11,875 nucleotides of DNA from Alphaproteobacteria bacterium (lineage in GTDB: Bacteria > Pseudomonadota > Alphaproteobacteria > GCA-2731375): contig JASLMY010000161.1 of NCBI GenBank assembly GCA_030746295.1, positions 1 to 11,875 on the forward strand, read 5' to 3'. The translations under genes were made by a program, and so were the position numbers. Of the stretch, positions 1 to 7,563 are shown in pieces (position 1 is the first letter of the stretch; each line of letters begins with the position of its first letter). Below the pieces are notes generated by a model. That model saw only the letters and a list, made by a program, of their open reading frames with translations. It was not told the origin of the DNA and made no database searches.

Positions 1-1643
1 GTGAGGTCGTGCTGGGCGGCCTGCTGGCGAGCGACGTCGTAGAGGTGGCGTAGCCAGGCCATCTCGTCGCGGCCCTCGGTGAAGGTCTCGGCAAAGCCCA
101 GCCGCTCCGCCAGACCGGCGAAGATGTCCCGGTCGTTGCGGGCCTCGCCGACCGGGGCGATCGCCCGGTGCATGGCGACGACAAAGCGGTCGCGGTCGCC
201 GGCGCCGATATCGTTACGCTCCAGCGTCGTCGTAGCGGGCAGCACGATGTCGGCGTGCCGCGCCGTCGCCGTCCACCAGGGCTCGTGCACGACGATGGTC
301 TCCGGCCGCTGCCAGGCGGTGATCAGGCGGTTCAGGTCCTGGTGGTGGTGGAAGGGGTTGCCGCCGGCCCAGTAGACCAGGCGAATGTCAGGGTAGGTAC
401 GCCGCTCGCCGTCGAAGTCGTAGCTCGCCCCCGGCTCCAGCAGCATGTCGGCGACGCGGGCGACGGGGATGAAGCTGCCGGTAGCGTTCTCGCCCGGCGG
501 CAGGCGCGGCACCACGATCGGGCCGCGCGGCATGCCGATGCCGGCAATCGAGCCGTAGCCGAGGCCGAAGCCGCCGCCGGCGAGGCCGATCTGGCCCAAC
601 ATGGCGGCCAGCGTCACCGTCATCCAGAAGGGCTGCTCGCCGTGCTCGCCCCGCTGCAGCGAATAGCTGGCGGTGACCATGGTGCGGTGTGCCGCCATCC
701 GTCGGGCGAGCTCTAGGATCGCTTCGGGCGCGATGCCGGCGATCGCACCGGCCCAGGCGGCGTCCTTGGCCTGACCGTCGGCGCGGCCCATCAGATAGGC
801 CTCGAAACCCTCGTAGCCGACCGTATAGCGAGCCAGGAACTCGGTATCGTGCAGGCCCTCGGCGACCAGCGTGTGGGCCAGGCCCAGCATCAGCGCGGTG
901 TCGGTGTTGGGCCGGGGCGCCAGCCATTCGGGCTCTAGGAACGCCGGCATGTCCTCGCGGTGGGGCGAGACGTTGACGAAGCGGACGCCGGCCTCGCCCG
1001 TCTTCCGGAGCCACGGCTCCAGCTCGTGCGTCGCCGCACCCGCCGAGCCGACCTGGTCGTTGCGCACCGGCAGGCCGCCGAAGGCGACGAAGAGCTCGCA
1101 GTCCTGGACGATGCCGTCCCAGCTCGTCATGCCGCCGATGGTGGCGCCGAAACTGCCGGTGACATGCGGCAAGATCTGGATCGCGGCGGCGACGGAATAG
1201 CTCTGCACGCTGCCGGTGAAGCCGCCCATCATGTTGAGGAAGCGATGCAACTGGGCATTGGCCCGGTGCAGCCGGCCGGCGCTGGCCCAGCCGTAGGAGC
1301 CGGCGTAGATCGCGGTGTTGCCGTATTCGCTTCTGACCCGGGCGAGCTCGTCGGCGAGCATGTCCAGGGCCTCGTCCCACGGCACCGGCACGAAGGGCTC
1401 GGCCCCGCGCCGCTCGCGCCGGCCGCCGGGGCCTTCCTCCAGCCAACCGGCGCGCACGTAGGGCTGGTCGATCCGGCTCTCGCTGTGGACCGCGTCGGGG
1501 ATCGACCGCAACAGCTCGGATGGCGCCTCGTCTTGGTCGAAGGGCTCGGTGGCGACGACGCGGCCGGCCTCGACGACGGCCTCGAAGGCGCCCCATAGCG
1601 AGCCGTGGTGATGGCGGCTGGCGCTGCCGGTACCGTCGCTCAT
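1..1643 (-). CDS. Molybdopterin (bis-MGD) oxidoreductase, BisC/DMSO-reductase type, partial (C-terminus beyond left edge)
   Basis: Open frame of 547 codons from the ATG at 1643 to the window edge with no stop; the C-terminus lies outside. GGGAGG stands about 8 nt before the ATG. The protein resembles the type III DMSO reductase family (BisC, TorZ, DorA), which uses a molybdenum bis-MGD cofactor to reduce S- or N-oxides such as biotin or methionine sulfoxide. It has the family's opening (HHHGSLWGAF, residues 11-20), no N-terminal Cys motif for a [4Fe-4S] cluster, and GSYGWAS at 115-121, where Tyr117 and Trp119 match the active-site Tyr and Trp of DMSO reductase. Ser150 in QSYSV matches the Mo-ligand serine of the usual GDYS motif; the two residues before Tyr are changed. 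A later motif YWAGGNPFHHHQD is typical of the family's cofactor-binding half. There is no Tat or Sec signal, so a cytoplasmic enzyme like BisC is likely. The exact substrate cannot be read from sequence. Family certain, substrate unknown. Confidence 0.9.
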   Translation of the reverse strand, partial: MSDGTGSASRHHHGSLWGAFEAVVEAGRVVATEPFDQDEAPSELLRSIPDAVHSESRIDQPYVRAGWLEEGPGGRRERRGAEPFVPVPWDEALDMLADELARVRSEYGNTAIYAGSYGWASAGRLHRANAQLHRFLNMMGGFTGSVQSYSVAAAIQILPHVTGSFGATIGGMTSWDGIVQDCELFVAFGGLPVRNDQVGSAGAATHELEPWLRKTGEAGVRFVNVSPHREDMPAFLEPEWLAPRPNTDTALMLGLAHTLVAEGLHDTEFLARYTVGYEGFEAYLMGRADGQAKDAAWAGAIAGIAPEAILELARRMAAHRTMVTASYSLQRGEHGEQPFWMTVTLAAMLGQIGLAGGGFGLGYGSIAGIGMPRGPIVVPRLPPGENATGSFIPVARVADMLLEPGASYDFDGERRTYPDIRLVYWAGGNPFHHHQDLNRLITAWQRPETIVVHEPWWTATARHADIVLPATTTLERNDIGAGDRDRFVVAMHRAIAPVGEARNDRDIFAGLAERLGFAETFTEGRDEMAWLRHLYDVARQQAAQHDL

Positions 1644-1714
1644 CTCAATCCCTCCCGCGAACATTCGACACGCCGACCATATAGGCAAACGCGCCCCAGA
1701 TCACCAGCCGGGTT

Positions 1715-2338
1715 TCAGAGGCCAGCGATGAAGGCGACCACTTCGGCGATAGCCTCGGACCAGTTCTCGGGCCCCGTCCGCCCGGATTTCTTGCGCGGCA
1801 CCAGGTCGTGGTTGCCGTCCTCGAGCCAGTGGATTCGGATTGCCGGCGACAGTGAGTAGCGAGCGACGGCTTCTCGTCCACCCATGGGATCGCGGGTTCC
1901 CTGCAGGATCAGGCAGGGCGTCTTCAGCTCTTCCAGATGCGCGGTGCGGGTCTTCTCGGGCCGGCCCGGCGGGTGGAAGGGGTAGCCGAGGCAGACGAGG
2001 CCCCGGACCCCGGCCGTGTCGGCGACCAGGCTCGCCATCCGCCCGCCCATCGACTTGCCGCCGATGATCAGGCGCTCGGGGGCCAAGTGCTCGATCACTC
2101 GGGCCCAAGTCTCCAGCAGTACCGGCTGGCGGTCCGGCGGCCGCTTGGCCCCGCCCGTTCGCCGGCCGGCCATGTAGGGGAACTCGAAGCGGGCGACGCG
2201 GATGCCGGCCTTGGCGATGCCTTGCGCGAAGGCGGCCATGAAGGGGCTGTCCATCGGCGCCCCGGCACCGTGCGCCAAGGCCAGCGTCAGGGCGGCGTCT
2301 TCCGGCCCGTCGAGCAGCAATTCCGGCATGGCTTCCAT
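1715..2338 (-). CDS. Alpha/beta-family hydrolase (KANL3/Tex30-like small hydrolase)
   Basis: A 207-aa alpha/beta hydrolase. The nucleophile elbow is GGKSMGG with Ser96; the likely acid is Asp150 in LQGTRDP and the histidine is His177 in DGNHDL, giving a complete triad in the normal order. The segment LAHGAGAPMDSPFM (21-34) with His23-Gly24 is the oxyanion-side strand and loop seen in the KANL3/Tex30-like bacterial group. Length suits that compact cap-less group. A GGAGG lies 5 nt before the ATG at 2338, and MEAMPELLLDG is the natural beginning; a longer reading from 2392 would place this ribosome site inside the gene. No signal peptide, so cytoplasmic. It follows the divergent COG0523 gene at 2475 and precedes the molybdoenzyme by about 70 bp in the opposite order of transcription (both minus), so the hydrolase lies upstream of the oxidoreductase and could share its transcript. 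Substrate not predictable; an ester or similar is usual. Confidence 0.88.
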   Translation of the reverse strand: MEAMPELLLDGPEDAALTLALAHGAGAPMDSPFMAAFAQGIAKAGIRVARFEFPYMAGRRTGGAKRPPDRQPVLLETWARVIEHLAPERLIIGGKSMGGRMASLVADTAGVRGLVCLGYPFHPPGRPEKTRTAHLEELKTPCLILQGTRDPMGGREAVARYSLSPAIRIHWLEDGNHDLVPRKKSGRTGPENWSEAIAEVVAFIAGL

Positions 2339-2474
2339 CGTCCCTCCGGCCTGAAACGGCGGGTCGAGCCCGCCGGACCCATGATAGTGCAAAAGCGTCT
2401 AGACGATGGCCCGGTCGGGGGCGCCCGTGCTATATCCCGGCCTTCGTCTCGACACACGGCGGATGGGTAGGCGC

Positions 2475-3554
2475 ATGCAATCCTCGAATGAAATGTTGCC
2501 GATCTCGGTCATCACCGGCTTTCTCGGCTCCGGCAAGACGACGTTGCTGAACCGGCTGCTGCAGCATCCGGGCATGGCCCGGACGGCGGTGGTGATCAAC
2601 GAGTTCGGCGAGATCGGCCTCGACAACGACCTGGTCGAGAGCGCCGACGACGACGTCATCCTGATGTCGAGCGGCTGCCTTTGCTGCACCATTCGTGGCG
2701 ACCTGGTGGACACGCTCAGGAACCTTTACATCCGCCGGGCCAAGAACGAGGTCCCGGCCTTCGAGCGCCTGGTGATCGAGACCACCGGCCTCGCCGACCC
2801 GGCGCCGATCCTGCACACGCTGATGGCCGACCCGATGCTCGGTACACGCTATCGCCTCGACGGCGTCATCGCCACGGTCGACGCCGTCAACGGCGAGGCA
2901 ACGCTCGACAACCACTTCGAGTCCGTCAAGCAGGCCGCCGTCGCCGACCGCATCGTCTTGACCAAGTCCGATCTGGCCGAGGACGCGGGCATAAGCCAGT
3001 TGACGGGGCGCCTCGCCGACCTCAACCCCGGCGCCGCCGTTGCCCGGGTAGCGCACGGCGAGATCGAGCCGGCGGTGCTGTTCGAGGCCGGCCTCTTCAA
3101 CCCGGAGACGAAGAGCCTGGACGTGCAGCGCTGGCTCCGCGACGAGGCCTATGAGGCGGCGGAGGGGCACGATCACGGCCATGATCACGGTCACGGCCAC
3201 GACCATGGCCACGACCACGACGTCAACCGTCACGACGACCGTATCCGCGCCTTCTGCATGACCCTCGACGAGCCGCTGGCCTGGAACTCGATCGCCACCT
3301 GGCTCGAGCTCCTGGCCACCTACAGGGGCGAGGACATGCTGCGCGTCAAGGGCATCCTGAACGTCGCCGAGAGCGAAAAGCCGGTAGTGATCCACGGCGT
3401 CCAGCACCTCTTCCACCCGCCGGTGCAACTGCCCGAGTGGCCGAGCGAGGACCGCCGCACCCGCATCGTCTTCATCACTCGCGATATGGACCGCGACACC
3501 GTCGAGGGCATGCTCGACGCCTTGGGCGATGCCCGCAACGTCAAGGTGGTCTGA
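2475..3554 (+). CDS. CobW/COG0523 G3E GTPase, putative zinc metallochaperone
   Basis: A 359-aa G3E-family GTPase. Walker A is GFLGSGKTT (15-23), the switch region carries NEFGEIGLD, the COG0523 metal motif is CLCC (Cys68, Cys70, Cys71), Walker B region is VIETTGLADP, and the base-specificity motif is TKSD (163-166). A loop of nine His alternating with Asp or Gly (about 232-248) separates the GTPase from the CobW C-terminal domain, which ends at NVKVV. Such proteins bind Zn and hand it to client enzymes with GTP hydrolysis; the cobalamin link applies only to CobW proper. No cob gene adjoins this one, so a zinc-handling role (ZigA/ZNG1-like) is more likely than B12 synthesis. Start: I chose ATG 2475 with GGAT-GGG about 8 nt upstream; ATG 2463 and ATG 2493 are alternatives, and the reading back to 2406 gives an unlikely leader. 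Divergent from the hydrolase at 2338. Clients unknown. Confidence 0.93.
   Translation: MQSSNEMLPISVITGFLGSGKTTLLNRLLQHPGMARTAVVINEFGEIGLDNDLVESADDDVILMSSGCLCCTIRGDLVDTLRNLYIRRAKNEVPAFERLVIETTGLADPAPILHTLMADPMLGTRYRLDGVIATVDAVNGEATLDNHFESVKQAAVADRIVLTKSDLAEDAGISQLTGRLADLNPGAAVARVAHGEIEPAVLFEAGLFNPETKSLDVQRWLRDEAYEAAEGHDHGHDHGHGHDHGHDHDVNRHDDRIRAFCMTLDEPLAWNSIATWLELLATYRGEDMLRVKGILNVAESEKPVVIHGVQHLFHPPVQLPEWPSEDRRTRIVFITRDMDRDTVEGMLDALGDARNVKVV
3168..3221 (+). repeat. In-frame His-Asp/His-Gly codon repeat inside the CobW-like gene
   Basis: About 54 bp of imperfect tandem units built on CAC/CAT, GAC/GAT and GGC/GGT codons, coding for nine alternating histidines. It is the DNA basis of the metal-binding loop and could vary in length between strains by slippage or recombination between units. 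Confidence 0.85.
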
Positions 3555-3572
3555 GGCGGGGCGAAGACGTGC

Positions 3573-3602
3573 CGTCCGGGCTTCGGCGCCGACGCGCTTT
3601 TT
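3573..3602 (+). terminator. Possible Rho-independent terminator after the CobW-like gene
   Basis: CGTC at 3573-3576 pairs with GACG at 3591-3594, with a short inner helix (GGGC against GCC) interrupted by single-base bulges around a TTCGG-containing loop, followed by a run of five T at 3598-3602. It sits 19 nt after the CobW stop, between two convergent genes. The stem is imperfect, so this is a weak call. Confidence 0.35.
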
Positions 3603-3635
3603 CCCGGCCTCTTGCCTCGCTGAAGAAGATCTCGC

Positions 3636-4103
3636 CTAGGTGAGGTGACCGTAGACGATCGCCTTGCAAACCTTGGCGAAGGTGCGTTTCGACATGGCGC
3701 CGGAAAGGCCATCGCCGCCGACGCGATCCATCAGATTGGCATAGAGGTCGGGGGCTTGCTCGACGAGGTCCGGCAGGTGCCAGGGGAAGCGTGCGAATGC
3801 GTGTCTGGCGGTCGACAGCGTATTCTCTATCACTGCCGGCCAATCGCCGCGGTCGACCGCCGCCCGTTCGTAGCGCACCAGCACCTCGGTAATCGCGTTC
3901 AACGCCGCCTTGGTCCAGCACGCGCGTTCCGCGTTCGCCGCATGGGTTTCCAAGAGCGCCTCGTCGTCGTCATCCAAGGCGAAGAGGATCTCGAACTTGT
4001 CGGTCGTGCCGCCGGCGTAGAGATCGAACACCCGCACGAGAACCGGCGTCAGGCGATTGCCGGCACATGCATCGCCGCCGGGGCAGGTGTCGCAAGAACG
4101 CAT
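3636..4103 (-). CDS. Unrecognised 155-aa protein with N-terminal CxxCxxxxxC
   Basis: I do not recognise the family. The frame looks real: GAGGAGAGG precedes the ATG at 4103 by a few bases, codon use matches the neighbours, and the sequence has the helical amphipathic look of a soluble protein. Cys4, Cys7 and Cys13 form a CxxCx5C cluster at the very N-terminus (MRSCDTCPGGDACAGN), with two more at Cys62 and Cys146, enough for a metal or Fe-S site or redox disulfides. An acidic stretch DDDDE lies at 44-48; the C-terminal part (about 134-155) is basic and ends in GHLT. No signal peptide or membrane segment. It begins 75 bp after the MFS transporter stop on the same strand, so the two could be co-transcribed, and its product could be a small accessory protein. 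It converges with the CobW-like gene. Function not assigned. Confidence 0.72.
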   Translation of the reverse strand: MRSCDTCPGGDACAGNRLTPVLVRVFDLYAGGTTDKFEILFALDDDDEALLETHAANAERACWTKAALNAITEVLVRYERAAVDRGDWPAVIENTLSTARHAFARFPWHLPDLVEQAPDLYANLMDRVGGDGLSGAMSKRTFAKVCKAIVYGHLT

Positions 4104-4178
4104 AGGCCTCTCCTCGACGTGACCATTCCGTTGCCGCCCATCGGAGTCAAAGGCTCGGGCGCTGCCGCCGCGTCCCGC

Positions 4179-5408
4179 CTACTCGGCCGGTACCTGTGCG
4201 GCAGACGGCCCAGGCTCCGGCAAGTGCCTCGGCAACAAAGATACGGCACAAAGGATGACCGCGGCGGACGCCGCCAGGATGTAGAATAGCGCATCGAAAC
4301 CCCAGTTGTGGTGGACCCAGGCGATCAGGGGCAGGACGCCCGCCAGTACCCCGAAGGTGACGACGTAGCGCGTGCCGTAGATCGATGCCCGCATCTCCGA
4401 CTTCGCCATCTTGCCGATCATATAGTCGCTGATCGGGATCTGCCCGAACGCGCCGAGCATGAAGCCGAGCGCGACGATCAGCGCGGACCAATCCGACAAC
4501 CCCGGCATGATCAAGAAGAAAATGATCTGAATGACCAAGACGCCGGAAAAGACGAGCTTTGGGCCGTGGCGATCCAGCAAGCGGCCGACGACCACTTGCG
4601 CCAGAGAGGCGATGCCAAAGACGATGAAGGCGAGCCAGCCGACAAGTGTCGCCGTCGGGGCGATGCCACCGAGCCGCTCGTCGATGACCTTTGGCAGCGA
4701 GAACGTGGTTCCATGAAAGATGATGCTGGCAACGGCGGCGGTAAAGAAGATGATTATGGTGACCCGGATGAGCAGTGCCCGCCGCTCGGCATCCGTCAAG
4801 CCGTCGCTCGCCCCGGGAGACGGCACCGCGACCGAGGCGCTTGCCGCGTTCTTCATGCCGACGCGGTCGCGAAAGATGTAGAGGTACGCAACGCCGATCA
4901 GTATCGAAACGAGCCCCGGCAACCAGAACGCCGTACGCCAGCCCGTCTGATCGATCAAGAAGCCCGTCAGCAAGGCAGCGCTGCCGACACCCATATTGCC
5001 CCAGACACCGTTGACGGCGATGTCCATGCCCATGGATTTCCCGCCACGCGCGACCAACGCCAGACCGACCGGGTGGTAGATGGCCGCGAACAGGCCGACG
5101 AGGAACAGGCCGACGGCGATCTGGAGCGGCGTCTCGGCCATCGATGTCGCAATGGCCGCAAGCCCGATACCGATGAAGAACGCCGTCATCATGCCTTCGC
5201 GGCTCCAACGATCGGCGAGCCAACCGGCCGGCAGCGAGAACAGCCCGAAGGCGACATAGCCCGGCGTCGCGTAGGGGATCAGTTCCGCATACGAGAGGCC
5301 CCACTCGGTAGCCAGAACCAATGCCGCCACGGTCGCAAAGATCAGGATGAACAGGTGATCGAGGAAGTGCCCGATATTCAAAAAGAGGAAGTGTTTGCGA
5401 TCTTGCAT
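4179..5408 (-). CDS. MFS transporter, FSR (fosmidomycin-resistance)-like
   Basis: A 409-aa inner-membrane protein with about twelve hydrophobic segments in two halves, joined by a hydrophilic loop at roughly 185-215 (PSPGASDGLTDAERR). The first helix GHFLDHLFILIFATVAALVL, the loop GWLADRWSR (the MFS GxLADRxxR signature between TM2 and TM3) and AAIYHPVGLALVAR in TM4 are characteristic of the FSR-like branch of MFS; the second half repeats the signature as VVGRLLDRHGPK. Substrate cannot be predicted: family members export fosmidomycin or move small organic acids. The ATG at 5408 (MQDRKHF) is preferred; the frame can be extended to a TTG at 5438 but that start lacks a ribosome site. The 75-bp gap to the next minus gene suggests possible co-transcription with it. 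Upstream lies a 187-bp gap before the isomerase-like gene, with no promoter I can support. Confidence 0.88.
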   Translation of the reverse strand: MQDRKHFLFLNIGHFLDHLFILIFATVAALVLATEWGLSYAELIPYATPGYVAFGLFSLPAGWLADRWSREGMMTAFFIGIGLAAIATSMAETPLQIAVGLFLVGLFAAIYHPVGLALVARGGKSMGMDIAVNGVWGNMGVGSAALLTGFLIDQTGWRTAFWLPGLVSILIGVAYLYIFRDRVGMKNAASASVAVPSPGASDGLTDAERRALLIRVTIIIFFTAAVASIIFHGTTFSLPKVIDERLGGIAPTATLVGWLAFIVFGIASLAQVVVGRLLDRHGPKLVFSGVLVIQIIFFLIMPGLSDWSALIVALGFMLGAFGQIPISDYMIGKMAKSEMRASIYGTRYVVTFGVLAGVLPLIAWVHHNWGFDALFYILAASAAVILCAVSLLPRHLPEPGPSAAQVPAE

Positions 5409-5595
5409 GGCGTATTTCTTTCTCTCGGGCGTCTTCAAGGTGGGAAGGTGCGCGGCGCCGTCCGAACTTTATCCGAGCATTCTAGCCATGACTGGTTATC
5501 GATGTTGCGCCAAAATCCGTCGAGAATCTGCCAAACGTTAGGTTGGCCTGCTCCGCTCGTGCCGGACCTATGAGCCTCTGCCCCGAGCCGCCCGC

Positions 5596-6216
5596 CTACG
5601 CATCGGCCGCCAAGAATTCGCGGATCAGCGGCAGATGCTCTCGCCCCCAGAAGATCTCCCCGTCCAGGACGAAGGTCGGCACGCCGAAGACGCCCCGGCC
5701 CTCCGCCTCGCGCTGAAGACGCTCCAGCTCGGCCCGGCCGGGCCCGGCCTGGTAGTCGACAAAGCCATCGGCATCGACGCCGGTTTCCCGCAACAAGGCC
5801 GCGACGGCCCTCGGGTCTTCTGCTTCCAGCTCGCGTCGGAAGAACCGCTCGAAAGCCATATCGTGGAACGGCCTGAGCTTGTCCTGGGCTTGCGCGTACA
5901 ACGTTGCGGTGTTGACCACGCGTGAATCGAAGATCTTGCGCGGCCCGAGAATGGTCAAGCCCTGCCGCCCGGCATAGCGGCGGCAATCCATATAGCTGTA
6001 CTTGACCCGCCGCCATTGGTGGGCGTTGCGTTCGGCATGCACGACCGCGCCCGTCTCGTCGACCTGAGCCTCGCCGAGATAGGCCGGAATATCCAAGGTA
6101 TAGGGCCGCCACTCCAAGGCGAGGCCGAAATCCTCGGCGAGCTGGTATGCCGGGCCCACCGCCAGATAGGCGTAGGGACTCTTGTAGTCCGAATAGATCG
6201 TCACCGTTGTCGCCAT
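5596..6216 (-). CDS. DsbA-family 2-hydroxychromene-2-carboxylate isomerase-like protein (GST-kappa fold)
   Basis: A 206-aa thioredoxin/DsbA-fold protein (PF01323). The opening strand runs into SDYKSPYAYLA, with Ser13 in the place where oxidoreductases carry CxxC, which is the mark of the HCCA-isomerase/GST-kappa branch that works with glutathione rather than by disulfide exchange. The cis-proline motif GVFGVPTFVLDGEIFWG near residue 175-191 is also typical of that branch, and length is normal. HCCA isomerase (NahD) converts 2-hydroxychromene-2-carboxylate to trans-o-hydroxybenzylidenepyruvate in naphthalene breakdown, but no other aromatic-degradation gene is in view, so the true substrate is open. 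AGGAGG lies 5 nt before the ATG at 6216; the frame can be extended to a TTG at 6231, which would bury this site. Cytoplasmic. Divergent from the UroD-family gene across about 210 bp. Confidence 0.85.
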   Translation of the reverse strand: MATTVTIYSDYKSPYAYLAVGPAYQLAEDFGLALEWRPYTLDIPAYLGEAQVDETGAVVHAERNAHQWRRVKYSYMDCRRYAGRQGLTILGPRKIFDSRVVNTATLYAQAQDKLRPFHDMAFERFFRRELEAEDPRAVAALLRETGVDADGFVDYQAGPGRAELERLQREAEGRGVFGVPTFVLDGEIFWGREHLPLIREFLAADA

Positions 6217-6321
6217 GGCCGCCTCCTGCAATCACGGGCCGCGCAGTCGCCGGAAACGGTAGCACAACGGCAAGTCCGCCGAGAGTGTAGCCCCAGGCCA
6301 GCAGAGGTCGAACGCGAACCG

Positions 6322-6350
6322 TTGCGGACATGCTCCCGAGCCGACACAAT
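6322..6350 (+). promoter_or_regulatory. Possible sigma70-type promoter for the UroD-family gene
   Basis: TTGCGG at 6322-6327 and CACAAT at 6345-6350 are 17 bp apart, in the divergent intergenic space and about 78 bp before the ATG at 6428. Match to consensus is only moderate (3/6 and 4/6), so it is a weak candidate. Confidence 0.25.
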
Positions 6351-6427
6351 CCTTCGGACATCGAATGTGAAGCGAGGCGACGGCCCTAGAACCCGGACGA
6401 GCGACATTACAGTGGAGAACTTGGCCC

Positions 6428-7453
6428 ATGACTCCCCGTGAAAGGCTGAAAGCCGTTTGCCGCGGCGAACTCCCCGATCGTGTGCCGTTCTTGCTGCTGC
6501 TGCGCGAGTTTGCGCTGAAATACGCGGGCGTTCCGTTCTCGGATGCCTACAAAGACCCCGATGCGTATGTCGGCGCACAACTGAAAGTGCTGCGGGATTT
6601 CCGGTTGGACGCCGTGTGCGATCTCTTCGCAACGCCGGCCGTCGATGAAGCCCTCGGGGCCAAAATGGCGATCCCCGACGACGATCCGCCTTGGATTTCG
6701 GAGCCGTGCGTGACGACGCACAAGGACTTGGATACGTTCGAACGATTGGACCCGCTCTCCGACGGACGAATGCCGTACCTGTTGGACATAGTTGCGAAGC
6801 TGAAGCGTGCCGTGGGGCCGGACGTTCCGGTCGTGGCCTGGCCGTCGCTGCCCTTCCGCACCGCCTGCATGGTGCGCGGCAACGAGCTGATTTATCGAGG
6901 CTTCTACCGCGAACCGGACTTCGTCAAGGAAATCATAGAGGCTTGCTTCGAGCCCTGTGTGGCGTACGGAAAGGCCCTCATAGATGCGGGTGCCGACATC
7001 ATATTTACCTCCAATCCGACGGCCAGCACCAACTGCATTTCCCGGGAGCACTATGAGGAATTCGTCCACGCATCGAGCCGCGACATGCACCGCGCGCTGA
7101 AGGCGCACGGCGCCGAGATCGTGATCTTTCATCCCTGTGGTCGGTGGCACGACCGGCTCGACCTCCTCGTCGACGAGGCGGCCGATGTGCTTCACTTCGA
7201 CAAGGTAGGCATCGACTCTTTCAAATCCGAATTCTCCGAGAAATGCGTCTATATGGGCAACGTCAACACCGTCCAGACGCTGTTGAGCGGGACGGCGAGG
7301 GAAGTAAGAGACGAAGCGATAAGCTGTCTCGAGAAAGGTGCCGGCGGCGGCCGGTACATCTTGAGCGCCGACTGCATCGTGCCGAGGGATACGGATCCGG
7401 CAAATCTGAACGCCATGGCCGATGCCATCGGAGAGCACGGCAGGTATCATTGA
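6428..7453 (+). CDS. Uroporphyrinogen decarboxylase-family protein, MtaA/MtbA-like methyltransferase branch
   Basis: A 341-aa URO-D family (PF01208) protein. The start RERLKAVCRGELPDRVPF is typical. It carries His235-Pro-Cys237 (IFHPCG) and Cys316 (SADCIVP), the HxC...C zinc triad that marks the cobamide-dependent methyltransferase branch (MtaA, MtbA, CmuA) rather than HemE, in which these are missing. In that branch the zinc activates a thiol that accepts a methyl group from a corrinoid protein. Bacterial members of this kind usually act in O-, N- or S-demethylation, often beside a corrinoid protein and other methyltransferases; none is seen here, so partners would be elsewhere. A GGAG lies 12-15 nt before the ATG at 6428, somewhat distant. 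Codon use is slightly less G/C-biased than in its neighbours. It stands alone with a 110-bp gap to the next gene. Family assignment sure; methyl donor and acceptor unknown. Confidence 0.87.
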   Translation: MTPRERLKAVCRGELPDRVPFLLLLREFALKYAGVPFSDAYKDPDAYVGAQLKVLRDFRLDAVCDLFATPAVDEALGAKMAIPDDDPPWISEPCVTTHKDLDTFERLDPLSDGRMPYLLDIVAKLKRAVGPDVPVVAWPSLPFRTACMVRGNELIYRGFYREPDFVKEIIEACFEPCVAYGKALIDAGADIIFTSNPTASTNCISREHYEEFVHASSRDMHRALKAHGAEIVIFHPCGRWHDRLDLLVDEAADVLHFDKVGIDSFKSEFSEKCVYMGNVNTVQTLLSGTAREVRDEAISCLEKGAGGGRYILSADCIVPRDTDPANLNAMADAIGEHGRYH

Positions 7454-7563
7454 GTTGCCGACTCGCGGTTCGACGCCTGGACTGCCGGCGGAGCGTTTCT
7501 TGACCCGTTCCGGAGGCTACCGCCGTTAACCGGGAATTCACCGCGGGCGCCCACAGTGTTCCG

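Noticed and set aside
388..1596. Long minus-strand frame of 402 codons within the molybdoenzyme region, and plus-strand frame 960-1598
   Set aside because: Arg/Ala/Gly-rich shadow translations with no family features; the true frame is the open one from 1643 to the left edge, with molybdoenzyme motifs.
2430..3428. 332-codon minus-strand frame opposite the CobW-like gene
   Set aside because: Val-rich low-complexity shadow caused by GC-rich codons; the plus frame has full GTPase motifs.
4308..5573. 421-codon plus-strand frame opposite the MFS transporter
   Set aside because: Asp/Gln/Arg-rich antisense of hydrophobic codons, a known artefact; no ribosome site, no family likeness.
6407..7450. 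347-codon minus-strand frame opposite the UroD-family gene
   Set aside because: Mirror of a real coding frame; no motif, while the plus frame has the whole URO-D fold and zinc triad.
7454..7563. Promoter for the DUF454 gene (TTGACC at 7500-7505)
   Set aside because: No -10 box at acceptable spacing.
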